DNA of 64,000 nucleotides from Runella aurantiaca (lineage in GTDB: Bacteria; Bacteroidota; Bacteroidia; Cytophagales; Spirosomataceae), in NCBI RefSeq assembly GCF_003339505.1, contig NZ_QPIW01000001.1:434001-498000 (forward strand), written 5' to 3'. Below, piece after piece: positions 25,613 to 35,457 of this stretch (within the stretch, counting starts at the first letter, position 1; each line of letters starts with the position of its first letter). The notes below the pieces were generated by a model that saw only the letters and a program-made list of their open reading frames with translations, had not been told where the DNA came from and searched no databases. Both the position numbers and the translations under genes were made by a program.

Positions 25613-28009
25613 TTATTCTCCTCCCACAAAGTCGCGGTATAGGCTGCACTCTTCCAATACTTCTTTGGTGTATTGCGTGGTGGCGTATTTGCTGCGCAGC
25701 AGGGCAAAGTACTTCCCAAGTCGCTTTTTCTCTTCGGCGCTCATGCGTTTTTGAAAAGCGGTTTGTTCGTCTTCTCCGTAGCCCAAATCACGGCCTTCAT
25801 TGGCCTGGTAGATAAAGAAGGCGCTTTGCTCGCACAGGGCGGCCCCAAAAGCGGCTTTGGCGGCCAATTCAGCATCTTTGGTTTGCATTGCTTTTTCGAA
25901 ATACGTGCGGGCTTTGGTCACCACGTAGTAGTCCTCGCCCGACAAGTCGCGGGGTGGGTACATGTACTGGTATTCCGCGCTGCTCCGTTGCCGTTGCGAA
26001 AGTATCCAACTGTTGCCCCAATACCCGATATTGTAAGCACCGCAACCCAACAGGTAGGCCGCTTTGGCGTCACCTTTGTTCATTTGGCTTTCTAGCTCCG
26101 TCATGCGTTTGGCAAACGTGGCGGGAGTAAACGTATGTTTTTTGCTTTCGCCGTTGTCAGGAGTCAAATGAAAGGGGTTCTCGTCAAAGTAAGTCGGAAA
26201 AACGGAGGTTTCGGCGGTCCAGTGGGTGTGGGTTACCTTCACAAATGCCTCAGCAGCTTTGGCATATTGGTGCTGGACGAGGTATTTGCGGCCCAGTACT
26301 ACGTACAAATAATCCGTATCCACGCCCGATAGTTTCATCAAACGTTTATCAAAATCCGTTGGAGTTGGGACCTGAAAGTATTTGATTACTTGCTCAATGT
26401 TCTCTGTCGAAGCGCTGTCTTCAATGGCGTAGCGGTCTTTATTGGTCGCAAAAATAGGAGAGTAATCTTGGTTCTGTGGACGTGACTGCCAACTTGCGGC
26501 GGCTTCCAACAAAAATGCTTTGGCTAAATGCGTGGCGGGAACCTCTTCGGATTTCTTGCCGCAGCTCGACAGAAACCCACCCGATTTTTTGTCGTCAAGG
26601 GGTTGGCCTCGGTACATTTTGGCCAGAAGCCCGCAGGCGCGTGTGTAGGCGTTGACCAGACGGAAATTGTCTGAGCCGCCAAAAGTTTCCAGCATACCGA
26701 TGGCTTGCGTTTCAAATTCGGGTGTGATGGTTTCCTGTTTGGCAATCAGTAGCAGCATCTGTTGTAGGGCGATTTGCTGCTTTAGGTAGTTGTTTTGCGT
26801 GGGTTGGGCCTGCGCTTTTGTCAGGAAATCGCTCGCTTTATTGTAGTCTTTGTTTACGTACGCCAAATAGGAGGCGGCGGTGTACCAAAATGCCGCATTA
26901 TTGAGGGTTTTGTTCTCGGCACTTTCGGCCGTAAATGATTGCAGTTGCTCAAAATAAGAAGGTGATTCTTTGCGGTGCGCTTCAAAGGCCAGCGTATCTT
27001 CGGTGTACGGAATTTCGCCCAATGAATAATATTCAGTTTTGTTGATTTCCCGCGCGGCAATTAGCTCAATAAGATTGTTTTTGGGGTTCAGTTTCACCAT
27101 TTTTTTTAGAAAGGGTAAACCATCTTGAAACGGTTGGATGGCACACAGCGCGTATACGGCGGCTTTTTCGGCGTCGTTTTGGCAATAAGTCAATGCTTTT
27201 TCCTGAAACATCACCCCTTTCATGCGTAGACTCAAATCAGCTTCGCGGCGACGAGAGGGGCAGCGCTCAAATACTTGGGCGAATTCGTAGATAGCCTTGG
27301 CCGTATCTCCCATGGCCATGCTTGCGCCGGCGCGCCGGGCGTAGGCCCAGTCGCTGATAAACGATTTTGTTTTGAGGGGCTTGATGAGCTCGTCGTACAG
27401 TTTGACGCAAGCGTCGGGTTGGTCGAGCATCATCGCTAGTTTTACGGCCTGAAATCCGTATCGTTCCTTCAAAAATCCATCAGTGGCAACCCGCGCGCTC
27501 TGCTTGGCTTTTTCGTACGATTCCACCAATACCAACGAATCCTTGCGCCTTTCCTCCCATGCATAGGTAGCGGGCTGATAGGCCTTATCGACGGTTTTGG
27601 CGAATTGCAGATACGCGATGGCGGCTTTGTTTCCCTTCAGCATGAGTCGGTTGGGGAGGGTGTTGTTGGCGCTTTCTGCATAAAAATAATTATAGGCAAT
27701 CTCGTTGGAAACGCCAGCGTATTTGGCCCATGCTTCGGCGTTGGTGTTTTCAGCCAAGCGCAGCGAATCGCTGTACTCGTCGAGGTACAGAAACTGTTGG
27801 GTGTAATGATACCGCCCGTCGCCTGGTTGAGTGTCGCTGCTTTCGGGTAGAAAATAGCTCGTAAATTCGTTTAAATCAGCAGGTCCACCCGCGCAGGCCA
27901 ACAACAACAGAACGGCGATGATTTTAGCGGAAGGTTTGAAAGAGTTGCTGAACGGGGTCTTGAACCCCTTTCCCTTGCGGGAGAAAAACGCGGGCAGTTG
28001 GAACGGCAT
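25613..28009 (-). CDS. Large TPR-type lipoprotein
   Basis: A 798-residue protein. Residues 28-39 (SAKIIAVLLLLAC) form a lipoprotein signal ending in LLAC, with an unusually long basic N-terminal extension before it. The rest is helical, with degenerate TPR-like helix pairs such as AKAIYEFAQVFERCPSRRRE and KYLVQHQYAKAAEAFVKVTH. No named family. The gene begins inside the 3' end of the upstream membrane-protein gene (86-base overlap), which explains the odd N-terminus and suggests translational coupling. Probably a periplasm-facing scaffold or a partner of the membrane protein. Confidence 0.8.
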   Translation of the reverse strand: MPFQLPAFFSRKGKGFKTPFSNSFKPSAKIIAVLLLLACAGGPADLNEFTSYFLPESSDTQPGDGRYHYTQQFLYLDEYSDSLRLAENTNAEAWAKYAGVSNEIAYNYFYAESANNTLPNRLMLKGNKAAIAYLQFAKTVDKAYQPATYAWEERRKDSLVLVESYEKAKQSARVATDGFLKERYGFQAVKLAMMLDQPDACVKLYDELIKPLKTKSFISDWAYARRAGASMAMGDTAKAIYEFAQVFERCPSRRREADLSLRMKGVMFQEKALTYCQNDAEKAAVYALCAIQPFQDGLPFLKKMVKLNPKNNLIELIAAREINKTEYYSLGEIPYTEDTLAFEAHRKESPSYFEQLQSFTAESAENKTLNNAAFWYTAASYLAYVNKDYNKASDFLTKAQAQPTQNNYLKQQIALQQMLLLIAKQETITPEFETQAIGMLETFGGSDNFRLVNAYTRACGLLAKMYRGQPLDDKKSGGFLSSCGKKSEEVPATHLAKAFLLEAAASWQSRPQNQDYSPIFATNKDRYAIEDSASTENIEQVIKYFQVPTPTDFDKRLMKLSGVDTDYLYVVLGRKYLVQHQYAKAAEAFVKVTHTHWTAETSVFPTYFDENPFHLTPDNGESKKHTFTPATFAKRMTELESQMNKGDAKAAYLLGCGAYNIGYWGNSWILSQRQRSSAEYQYMYPPRDLSGEDYYVVTKARTYFEKAMQTKDAELAAKAAFGAALCEQSAFFIYQANEGRDLGYGEDEQTAFQKRMSAEEKKRLGKYFALLRSKYATTQYTKEVLEECSLYRDFVGGE

Positions 28010-30434
28010 AGTAGGTAAGATTTAGGGAATCTAGGTGATACAACGCAAATGTAACCTTCCTATTTTGAATTTCCTGCGCTAATGTTTGGGTACTTATTTT
28101 TAGGTTTTCAAGGGTACTTTCTTCCACCCGAAACAGGTCGCCGCGCCGCACAGGAATCCCCAAAAAAGTGCCGTTTTGCAGCACCCTATAGGCATTGGGT
28201 AAGGGTGATTTTTTAAAGAAGGGGTAAGCCTGTAACTGTCTATGCGTGAGGTGATTCACGAATCGTAAAAATCGACCATTGCGGTACACCACCGCCCACC
28301 GAAACACGGGTAGTACCACGTCTAGCGGTAACGGATAGGCGGATACGTAGTCGGCGTAGCGCCCCGCCACATTCAGGTCAAGGATGGAATTTTCGGTCTT
28401 GATATTCTTCCAATCGTCCATGTTGTAGTACATCAGCATCCCACGCTCCACGGGCGGCACGCCGGTTGTGCGGTAAAACTTGATTTGATGTAGTCGGATA
28501 GTAGCCGAAAGCCGTGTGCTGTTGGGCAGGTTTTTCTTCAATTGGGTCAACAAGCGAAAATATTTAGCCCGTGTCGCCAACGACCAATCACAGTCAATTT
28601 GTACTTCTCCCGAAGGGATAAGGGGCTGTTTCTCTTCTCCTTGCCTAAGCAGAGGGGAAGGGTTGAGGTTCTGTATTTTCTCAGCAATTTTTTTTGACAA
28701 TTCATCTACGCCGCCCCAAGAAAGTTTTTCAAGGGTACGATTAGTAATAAATACCGTAGGAATTACCTCCAACGGTGGATTTTCGACAAAACGAATGGCG
28801 GCTTTGGGCACCGCCTGACGCGTAGAAATATCCCAATCCACATCAAAAAACTTTACGTACAACCGTTGGATGTTATAGCGACGCAACGCCTTTTTTTCGT
28901 AATCGGTGAGTTGAAAGGTAGATTTCCAATAATAAAAAGCCCGCGTTACCTCTTTGGGCTTTGACGGAACATCGGGCGCAAAATAGCGCAAATACGATGC
29001 ATCGGCTTTGCCCAAATACTGGGCCGTTACGTCAAATGAGTCGGGATGATATTTGCTCAAGTAATGAATGGAGTAGGGCGTAAATTCCTTGATTTTCTTG
29101 TCAACAATGGCAGAATAAGGTTGTGCGCTCAACCAACGGAAGTGTTGTTTTAGCGGTAATGCCGCACATAGCCCCAGCGTAAAAATCATCAATGGCTTTT
29201 TGACAGAAAGGGTACTGAGACCCCAACAAATCACCATTAACGCGGGTAAACTTGCCCGTCGGGCCAAATCGTTGAAGTGTCCGTAACGATAAAGAGCTAG
29301 GCCTAATAAAATGAGTAGTGAGCATAGCAACAGGTTGAAATCCCGTTTGGAAATCGTTTGGTTTTTATATCCCATCCCGATCAATACGGCCCAGATGCCG
29401 ATTTCCAACACGATAAAAACAACTAAAAACACAGCATCTTTTGGTGTGTTTAAAAAACTCCACCACCAACCGTTGACCTCATTTAGGGGAACGTGTCCAG
29501 CATAAAAAATCAGGGCAGGGTAGGAAAGAAGAGCTACGAAGAATAAAAGACGAAAAACGTTGGAGAATGAAGAAAAAACGAGCGTTTTTTGGACAAAAGA
29601 AAAGTAAAGTGTCAGCCCCAAAAAGCCCACGGCAACCAAAGGTGACCAGTAAAGCAGAAAAACAACTAGGACAAAAGGAAGAGATGTAAGCGGTGCTTTT
29701 GATTTTTCTTTCCAGAGCGTCAATAAAACAGCGGTGGAAAGCCACGCGGGAAGGGCGTGTTGGGGCGTGGCGATGAAGGAATCAACGTGGCTGTGGAACA
29801 ACAACCCACCGGGAGATTTGATGAGTTCGATGGTGTGATCGTTTTGCCAAAAATCTTTTAGAAAGTGCAGAAAATTAGACGATTTGAAGGCGTCATAAAT
29901 GAGTAAAATTGCTTCTGGGCTGTTGAAAAACAAAAACAAAAACACCAATTTCCAGCCGTTGAGCCGATACAAAAGTGCAAAAAGCAACCCAAGTCCGAGC
30001 CACGTCCAACCAAAAGTAAAGTAATGAACATACGACAATCCGCCTACCCAGCCCGCAAGTAAAGCAGGTGGTAAATAATACGCGTGATAATAGCATAAAT
30101 ACGAGCCATCGGCGTAGCGCACGGGCCAGTCGTAGCGGACCAGGTTATTGAAAATCAAGTTGTGTTTATAATAGTCAAAATGCTGCGGACGAAAACCACC
30201 CACCCCCGAAAAATAAGTCCAGAAAAGGGCAAGAAGCAGGCAGGCAAAAAGCAGGGTAATTTCTATTGAGCCGAACGTTATGCGAAGGTGAATTTCTGAA
30301 GATTTACAAAAAGTAAATAAAAAATAACCCAGCGCCAGCGAAGGCGGAAGGGCTACCCACCACTCAAACCATCCCCACCAAAAGATGAATAGGGGAAGCG
30401 ATAAATAAAGTAAAATAAGGACGATGGTTTTCAT
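27924..30434 (-). CDS. Polytopic membrane protein, GT-C glycosyltransferase-like
   Basis: About 836 residues from the Met at 30434; the frame also opens at 30548, but that would overlap the divergent desulfurase start, and a hydrophobic segment begins directly after the internal Met (MKTIVLILLYLSL). Some ten to twelve membrane helices fill the first half; the second half is soluble and probably periplasmic. The D-Y-Y-K-H-N loop with nearby charged and aromatic residues after the third or fourth helix resembles the first periplasmic loop of GT-C glycosyltransferases, but no motif is decisive. A poly-helix transferase for cell-surface sugar is a guess. It overlaps the lipoprotein gene by 86 bases. 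Confidence 0.75.
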   Translation of the reverse strand: MKTIVLILLYLSLPLFIFWWGWFEWWVALPPSLALGYFLFTFCKSSEIHLRITFGSIEITLLFACLLLALFWTYFSGVGGFRPQHFDYYKHNLIFNNLVRYDWPVRYADGSYLCYYHAYYLPPALLAGWVGGLSYVHYFTFGWTWLGLGLLFALLYRLNGWKLVFLFLFFNSPEAILLIYDAFKSSNFLHFLKDFWQNDHTIELIKSPGGLLFHSHVDSFIATPQHALPAWLSTAVLLTLWKEKSKAPLTSLPFVLVVFLLYWSPLVAVGFLGLTLYFSFVQKTLVFSSFSNVFRLLFFVALLSYPALIFYAGHVPLNEVNGWWWSFLNTPKDAVFLVVFIVLEIGIWAVLIGMGYKNQTISKRDFNLLLCSLLILLGLALYRYGHFNDLARRASLPALMVICWGLSTLSVKKPLMIFTLGLCAALPLKQHFRWLSAQPYSAIVDKKIKEFTPYSIHYLSKYHPDSFDVTAQYLGKADASYLRYFAPDVPSKPKEVTRAFYYWKSTFQLTDYEKKALRRYNIQRLYVKFFDVDWDISTRQAVPKAAIRFVENPPLEVIPTVFITNRTLEKLSWGGVDELSKKIAEKIQNLNPSPLLRQGEEKQPLIPSGEVQIDCDWSLATRAKYFRLLTQLKKNLPNSTRLSATIRLHQIKFYRTTGVPPVERGMLMYYNMDDWKNIKTENSILDLNVAGRYADYVSAYPLPLDVVLPVFRWAVVYRNGRFLRFVNHLTHRQLQAYPFFKKSPLPNAYRVLQNGTFLGIPVRRGDLFRVEESTLENLKISTQTLAQEIQNRKVTFALYHLDSLNLTYYAVPTARVFLPQGKGVQDPVQQLFQTFR

Positions 30435-30547
30435 TGCTTGGGGGGGGCGACAAAGATAAACAGCCAATTGTAAATTTAACGCGTGTAGTTGGTCTTTTGA
30501 TTTTTGGGTGTTTGTCGTTATTTTCGTGAAAAAATAACGAAATATCA

Positions 30548-31699
30548 ATGCGTTTGCCCGTTTATTTGGATTACAATGCCACTACGCCCGTTGACCCACG
30601 GGTGTTGGAGGCGATGTTGCCGTGGTTTACTGAGCACTTTGGAAATGCCGCCAGTCGTACACATCTCTACGGCTGGACTGCCGAAGAAGCAGTAGCGACG
30701 GCCCGGAAACAGGTTGCCAAACTGTTGCGAGCCAATCTAAAAGAAGTGGTGTTTACGAGTGGGGCGACGGAAGCTAATAACTTGGCCATCAAGGGGGTAT
30801 TTGAAAAATATTCGTACAAGGGTAAGCACATTATCACGGTTGTTACGGAGCACAAGGCCGTGTTGGATACTTGTCATCATATCGAACAATTGGGTGGTGA
30901 AGTAACCTATTTGATGCCTGACTCCCATGGGCTTATTACCCCAAAGCAAGTGAATGATGCCTTGCGGTCCGATACGATTTTGGTGTCAGTGATGTATGCC
31001 AACAACGAAATCGGGATCATTCAACCCGTTAGGGAGATTGCAGCGGTAGCCCATGCGGGCGGGGCGGTATTTCATACTGATGCCACGCAGGCGGTGGGAA
31101 AACTGCCGATTGACATGACCGAAGAAGGCATTGATTTGCTGAGTTTGTCGGCGCATAAACTGTACGGGCCCAAAGGCGTCGGTGCGTTGGTGGTGCGGCA
31201 GGGCGTTGAAATTATGGCCCAAATGGATGGGGGAGGACATGAGCGCGGTCGCCGTTCGGGTACGCTCAATGTGCCCAGCATTGTGGGTTTGGGTAAAGCC
31301 TGTGAACTCGCTCAAAAGGAAATGGGCGCCGAAACCCAACGCCTTGGTTTGCTGCGCGACCGATTAGAAAAAGGTATTTTAGCGAATATTCCTCATACGT
31401 TTGTCAATGGAAATACGCCGTTGCGTTTGGCGCATTTGACCAATATTTGTTTTGAACACGTTGACGGCGAAAACCTGTTGCTGAGTCTGAAAGACATTGC
31501 CGTTTCGACGGGTTCTGCTTGTACTTCCGCCTCGGTATTGCCTTCGTATGTATTGAAAATCCTCGGCCTCACCGACGATCAAGCCTACGCTTCTTTGCGC
31601 TTTAGTCTAGGTCGTTTCAGCACCGAAGAAGAAATTGATTTTACGTTACAACATGTGGTAGAAGTAGTCGAGCGGATGCGGGTAGGAAGTACGGTTTAG
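30548..31699 (+). CDS. Cysteine desulfurase (NifS/IscS family)
   Basis: A 383-residue PLP enzyme that removes sulfur from cysteine for Fe-S clusters or tRNA thiolation. Seen: N-terminal YLDYNATTP, SGATEANNLA, ATQAVGKLPID, the PLP lysine K204 in SLSAHKLYGPKG, and the persulfide cysteine C325 in TGSACTSA. Full length for the family. The loop around C325 is that of the IscS/NifS (class I) type. It is a single gene followed by a strong hairpin; no scaffold gene (iscU/sufU) is adjacent, so which pathway it serves is open. Confidence 0.95.
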   Translation: MRLPVYLDYNATTPVDPRVLEAMLPWFTEHFGNAASRTHLYGWTAEEAVATARKQVAKLLRANLKEVVFTSGATEANNLAIKGVFEKYSYKGKHIITVVTEHKAVLDTCHHIEQLGGEVTYLMPDSHGLITPKQVNDALRSDTILVSVMYANNEIGIIQPVREIAAVAHAGGAVFHTDATQAVGKLPIDMTEEGIDLLSLSAHKLYGPKGVGALVVRQGVEIMAQMDGGGHERGRRSGTLNVPSIVGLGKACELAQKEMGAETQRLGLLRDRLEKGILANIPHTFVNGNTPLRLAHLTNICFEHVDGENLLLSLKDIAVSTGSACTSASVLPSYVLKILGLTDDQAYASLRFSLGRFSTEEEIDFTLQHVVEVVERMRVGSTV

Positions 31700-31707
31700 A
31701 AGCTTGC

Positions 31708-31743
31708 GAGAGTACTCATTATGTCTGTGTAATGAGTACTCTC
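31708..31743 (+). terminator. Hairpin after cysteine desulfurase
   Basis: A perfect 14-base stem, GAGAGTACTCATTA (31708-31721) and TAATGAGTACTCTC (31730-31743), loop of 8. A T run comes only ~12 bases later, so it may act as a terminator or mRNA-stabilising hairpin. Confidence 0.6.
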
Positions 31744-31830
31744 TATAGAACATGTTTTTTTACTCTCTGTGAGTGTAGTTCGTTGCAGATTAATTTCTTG
31801 TTTAGGTTTTCTTGTTACTTATTGTTGGTA

Positions 31831-32394
31831 CTATAAACTTATTCCACTAGCGCTCTTGTATTGTAATTGGTATTTTTTAGGTGTTATTCCAAAGTGTTTT
31901 TTAAACATTTTAGTGAATTTGATTGGTTGGGAATAACCTATCATTTCTGACACTAATCCTCCTCTTAATCCTTTCAAAAGAAGTTCTGCAGCATATGTCA
32001 TTTTTTTGCTCAAATAGTATTCATAGAATGACATTCCATACGTCTCCTTGAAAATACGTTTAAAAACTGAAATTGAAAGCCCCAGTGATTGAGATACTTG
32101 CTGCATATCTGGGTTTTTTCCATTCGCAAGGTGATTGTCAAGTATAGAGTCTACTTTTTCAATGTCTTTGTACTTACTTAAAGGATGTTTAACTACTGAT
32201 TTTTTTAAAGAATTGGAAGGTGAGTCATTGCTCTTCTCCAATTGCGTACTATTTGAGGAGGGGGAGACCACCTTAAAATAGATATTGCTTTGCAATAAAA
32301 ATTGCACAATCATCGCTAACTCTTTACTTTCAATATGAATGTTTACATAGAGCGGATGCGACTGAGTCCCTATTACTGAATTAGTTCCTTCCAT
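31831..32394 (-). CDS. AraC-family transcriptional regulator (short)
   Basis: A 187-residue regulator with a C-terminal AraC double helix-turn-helix: first HTH QVSQSLGLSISVFKRIFKET, the linker helix with YGMSFYEYYLSKKM, and the second HTH LVSEMIGYSQPIKFTKMFKK followed by FGITPKKYQ. The N-terminal ~90 residues are short and lack a recognisable cupin sensor; the family's usual length is 250-300 residues, so the sensor is reduced or absent. It is isolated, with a convergent desulfurase unit on its 3' side and a 626-base gene-poor stretch on its 5' side. Target genes cannot be told. Confidence 0.85.
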   Translation of the reverse strand: MEGTNSVIGTQSHPLYVNIHIESKELAMIVQFLLQSNIYFKVVSPSSNSTQLEKSNDSPSNSLKKSVVKHPLSKYKDIEKVDSILDNHLANGKNPDMQQVSQSLGLSISVFKRIFKETYGMSFYEYYLSKKMTYAAELLLKGLRGGLVSEMIGYSQPIKFTKMFKKHFGITPKKYQLQYKSASGISL

Positions 32395-33020
32395 ATTTCT
32401 GTTGACGTTAATTTTACAATTGTTTTATACCATCCTTGTGACCAAAAAATATGCTAATCGTCAACTTTTTTATACAAATTGGGTACGAGAGGTCGCCAAA
32501 AGGGAACAAACCGTAATTTTATACAATACGGCTCGTTATTTTCCTCGAAAATTTGAAAAAATTAGACCTAAAAGAACCATTTCTTCTGGTTAACCATGGC
32601 GTTGATTTCAAGAAAGAAATGATTGTTCCCCGAGTTTCTGTTAGAACTATTTTGAGATGCTAGATTCATTCTTGCAGGGAGTGTTAATTGCTGATTAGCA
32701 ATTTATAACCGCATTATTTGTAGAATCTCTAATACCATTTTTTCAATGTTGAGGGCTTGCGTTCCCTTGTTGCCCTTTACCGTCATTCGCAATTATTCAA
32801 TCCTTCCGCTCTAGTTTGAAGGGCTCCATTGGTATATCCCTAAAAGAGTTTGTTGTTTAATGTATTGAAAATCAACATTTTGTGTATTTTAGATATAGGG
32901 AGATTTGAAAAAAAAAGGCCTTGCTGAATCTAAGTGAAAGAGGATTCCCGTAAGTCTGTTTGTAAGTCAAATTACACATACTAACCAATTGTAAAAACTT
33001 AATTTATTTTAAAAACAATC
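32395..33020. other. Gene-poor stretch with possible transposase remnant
   Basis: No intact gene is seen. On the minus strand around 32790-32850 a short frame reads GYTNGALQTRAEGLNNCE, which resembles the S-N-G-x(n)-E-G-x-N-N motif near the end of ISL3-type transposases but is interrupted by stops on both sides. The region also holds A/T-rich promoter-like sequence upstream of the fasciclin gene at 33021. Confidence 0.35.
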
Positions 33021-33575
33021 ATGAAAAAAATCGCAATGTTGCTCGTGTCGGCGTTATTCATCAACGCTTCTTTTGCCCAAGAAAAAACCGTAGAAGTAGG
33101 TGGAGCGCCGATGTATCCTTCTAAAAACATCGTTGAAAATGCCGTGAACTCAAAAGACCACACTACCCTTGTGGCCGCCGTAAAAGCAGCGGGTTTGGTC
33201 GAAACCTTACAAAGTGCGGGTCCATTTACCGTATTTGCTCCCACCAACGGAGCGTTTGATAAATTGCCCAAAGGAACCGTTGAAACATTGGTAAAGCCTG
33301 AGAACAAAGGAACATTGACCACCATTTTGACCTATCATGTAGTGGCTGGAAAAATGGATTCAAAAGCAATTGCGGAGGCCATCAAAGCAGGTGGAGGTAC
33401 AGCCACTTTCAAAACGGTACAGGGTGGTACGTTGAAAGCAATGATGAAAGGGAAGAAATTGATTTTGTCGGATGAAAAAGGCGGTATGTCGACCGTAACC
33501 ATCAAAGATGTGTACCAAAGCAACGGCGTCATTCATGTGATCGACACCGTGGTAATGCCAGGTGCAGGTGCGTAG
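33021..33575 (+). CDS. Secreted fasciclin-domain (FAS1) protein
   Basis: A 184-residue secreted protein with a signal peptide (MKKIAMLLVSALFINASFA, cleavage near Q20) and one FAS1 domain: the H1 motif FTVFAPTNGAF, the central LTYHVVAGK, and the H2 region INDV-like VTIKDVYQSNGVIHVIDTVVMP. FAS1 proteins are surface or periplasmic adhesion/stress proteins. It forms its own transcription unit with a strong terminator 33 bases after the stop. Confidence 0.93.
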   Translation: MKKIAMLLVSALFINASFAQEKTVEVGGAPMYPSKNIVENAVNSKDHTTLVAAVKAAGLVETLQSAGPFTVFAPTNGAFDKLPKGTVETLVKPENKGTLTTILTYHVVAGKMDSKAIAEAIKAGGGTATFKTVQGGTLKAMMKGKKLILSDEKGGMSTVTIKDVYQSNGVIHVIDTVVMPGAGA

Positions 33576-33607
33576 TTAGGGAGTAAAGTTAGGAGTAGGT
33601 TTGAAGA

Positions 33608-33645
33608 AGCAGCGAGGAGCAAATATGTTCTTCGTTGCTTTTTTT
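33608..33645 (+). terminator. Terminator of the fasciclin gene
   Basis: An 11-pair stem, AGCAGCGAGGA (33608-33618) with TCTTCGTTGCT (33629-33639), with two G-T pairs and a T run after it. Confidence 0.75.
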
Positions 33646-33662
33646 ACGTTTTAATCATAGTC

Positions 33663-34139
33663 TTAAAATAAGCTTCCTTGTAATCCTCCTTTTTCGTATT
33701 CAATCAGCCATTTTTTGCGCCAAAGTCCACCTGCATAACCCGTGAGCGAACCGTCAGTGCCGATAATACGGTGGCAGGGAATAATCAACCAAATAGGGTT
33801 TTTGCCATTGGCAGCGGCTACGGCCCGAATCGCTTTTTCGTCGCCCAAACGGCGGGATAAATCTAAATAAGATACCGTTCGCCCATAGGGTACTTTGAGT
33901 AATTCTTGCCAAACCCGTTTCTGAAAGTCTGTGCCTTGTGGATTGAGCGGCAAATCAAAAACTGTTCTGTTACCATTGAAATAATCGGTCAGTTGCTGAA
34001 TGGCGGGGGCTAAATCTTCTGGTATAGGATGGTTGGAAGGGAGAGAAGTACCATCTTTTATGCTAACAACTTGGATGCCGTCGGTATCTCCTTCAATGTA
34101 CGCAATGCCGAGTGGTGTTTGCAAATATGCAACAGACAT
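33663..34139 (-). CDS. ogt: Methylated-DNA--protein-cysteine methyltransferase
   Basis: A 158-residue suicide repair protein that takes methyl groups from O6-methylguanine onto its own cysteine. Seen: FQKRVWQELLKVPYGRTVSY, the winged-helix RAVAAANGKNP, and the active-site IIPCHRIIG with C122. Full length for the Ogt/Ada-C type. It is divergent from the aspartate aminotransferase gene, with 86 bases between. Confidence 0.95.
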   Translation of the reverse strand: MSVAYLQTPLGIAYIEGDTDGIQVVSIKDGTSLPSNHPIPEDLAPAIQQLTDYFNGNRTVFDLPLNPQGTDFQKRVWQELLKVPYGRTVSYLDLSRRLGDEKAIRAVAAANGKNPIWLIIPCHRIIGTDGSLTGYAGGLWRKKWLIEYEKGGLQGSLF

Positions 34140-34225
34140 GGGGTTGGGTTGATAAATTTTAAATAAAAATAGGAAGTTTTTGGACAGAATCGTAATTTTG
34201 CGGCGAATTTTTTAAACCACCAAAT

Positions 34226-35443
34226 ATGTCTGCTGTTGTTGAAACGGCCGGTTCGTTGGCCGACCGCATTATTGCGCTGGAAGAATCCTCTACCTTAGGG
34301 ATGACCAAAAAAGCGCGTGAATTGGCCGCCCAAGGCCATAAAGTGATTAGCTTGAGCGTCGGTGAGCCCGATTTCAAGACTCCTAAGCACATCTGCGAAG
34401 CTGCAAAGCAAGCCATTGACGAAGGTTACCACGGCTATTCGCCCGTGGCTGGTTATGCTGATTTGCGTAAGGCCATTGCCGATAAGTTCAAAAACGAAAA
34501 TAACATCAATTGGAAGGCCGAAAATATTGTGGTTTCAACGGGAGCCAAGCACTCTTTGGCCAACGTGATTCAGGTATTGGTCAACCCCGGTGACGAAGTG
34601 GTTATTTTAGCCCCTTACTGGGTGAGCTATTCCGAGATGGTTAAATTGGCGGAAGGTAAATCGGTGGTCGTTGACGGAAGCTTTGAAAATAATTTTAAAG
34701 TAACGCCTAGCCAATTGGAGGCGGCCATTACGGAGCGCACGCGCATCGTGATGTTTGCTTCTCCCAACAACCCGACGGGTTCGGTTTATTCTGAAGCTGA
34801 ATTGCGCGCGTTGGCCGCCGTTATTGCAAAACACGAAAATGTATTTGTGTTGGCCGATGAAATCTACGAATACATCAACTTTACTCCACAAGGTCATTTC
34901 AGCATCGGTTCTATTCCCGAAATCCACGACCGCGTTATTACCGTCAACGGAGTAGCAAAAGGTTATGCCATGACGGGCTGGCGCATCGGTTACATCGGTG
35001 CCGCTAAATGGATTGCCGACGGGGTAGAAAAACTCCAAGGACAGGTAACTTCTGGAACGGGTTCTATCTCTCAGCGCGCCGCTTTGGCCGCAATTTCTGG
35101 GCCGAAAGATGCCGCTAAAGAAATGTGCGAAGCTTATGAGCGTCGTCGTAATTTGGTGGTGGGACTACTGAAAGAAATTCCAGGCTTCAAAGTAAATATG
35201 CCCGAGGGTGCTTTTTACGCTTTCCCTGATATTAGCGAATACTTCGGCAAATCTGACGGGACTACTGTCATCAAAGACTCCGATGATTTTTGCACTTGGT
35301 TGCTCAATGAAGCCTACGTCGCCACCGTAGCGGGTTCTGGTTTTGGCGCTCCGAAGTGTGTTCGTATCTCAACGGCGGCTTCTGATGAGAATCTAGTAGA
35401 AGCTTGTCGCCGAATCAAAGAAGCAGTAGCGAAATTGAACTAA
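34226..35443 (+). CDS. Pyridoxal-phosphate aminotransferase (aspartate type)
   Basis: A 405-residue class I/Ib aminotransferase, most like aspartate aminotransferase (oxaloacetate/aspartate and 2-oxoglutarate/glutamate exchange). Seen: SVGEPDFKTP near the N-terminus, YSPVAGYADLRKAIA, SPNNPTGSVY, VLADEIYEYI, and the PLP lysine in NGVAKGYAMTGWRIGY (about residue 244), plus a C-terminal RISTAAS arginine that binds substrate carboxylate. The start follows an A/T-rich stretch without a Shine-Dalgarno site, usual for Bacteroidota. A strong bidirectional terminator follows. Confidence 0.93.
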   Translation: MSAVVETAGSLADRIIALEESSTLGMTKKARELAAQGHKVISLSVGEPDFKTPKHICEAAKQAIDEGYHGYSPVAGYADLRKAIADKFKNENNINWKAENIVVSTGAKHSLANVIQVLVNPGDEVVILAPYWVSYSEMVKLAEGKSVVVDGSFENNFKVTPSQLEAAITERTRIVMFASPNNPTGSVYSEAELRALAAVIAKHENVFVLADEIYEYINFTPQGHFSIGSIPEIHDRVITVNGVAKGYAMTGWRIGYIGAAKWIADGVEKLQGQVTSGTGSISQRAALAAISGPKDAAKEMCEAYERRRNLVVGLLKEIPGFKVNMPEGAFYAFPDISEYFGKSDGTTVIKDSDDFCTWLLNEAYVATVAGSGFGAPKCVRISTAASDENLVEACRRIKEAVAKLN

Positions 35444-35457
35444 ATAAATTGCACAGT

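Noticed and set aside
32402-32593. 63-residue plus-strand frame
   Set aside because: A/T-rich, no domain, overlaps the promoter region of the AraC gene.
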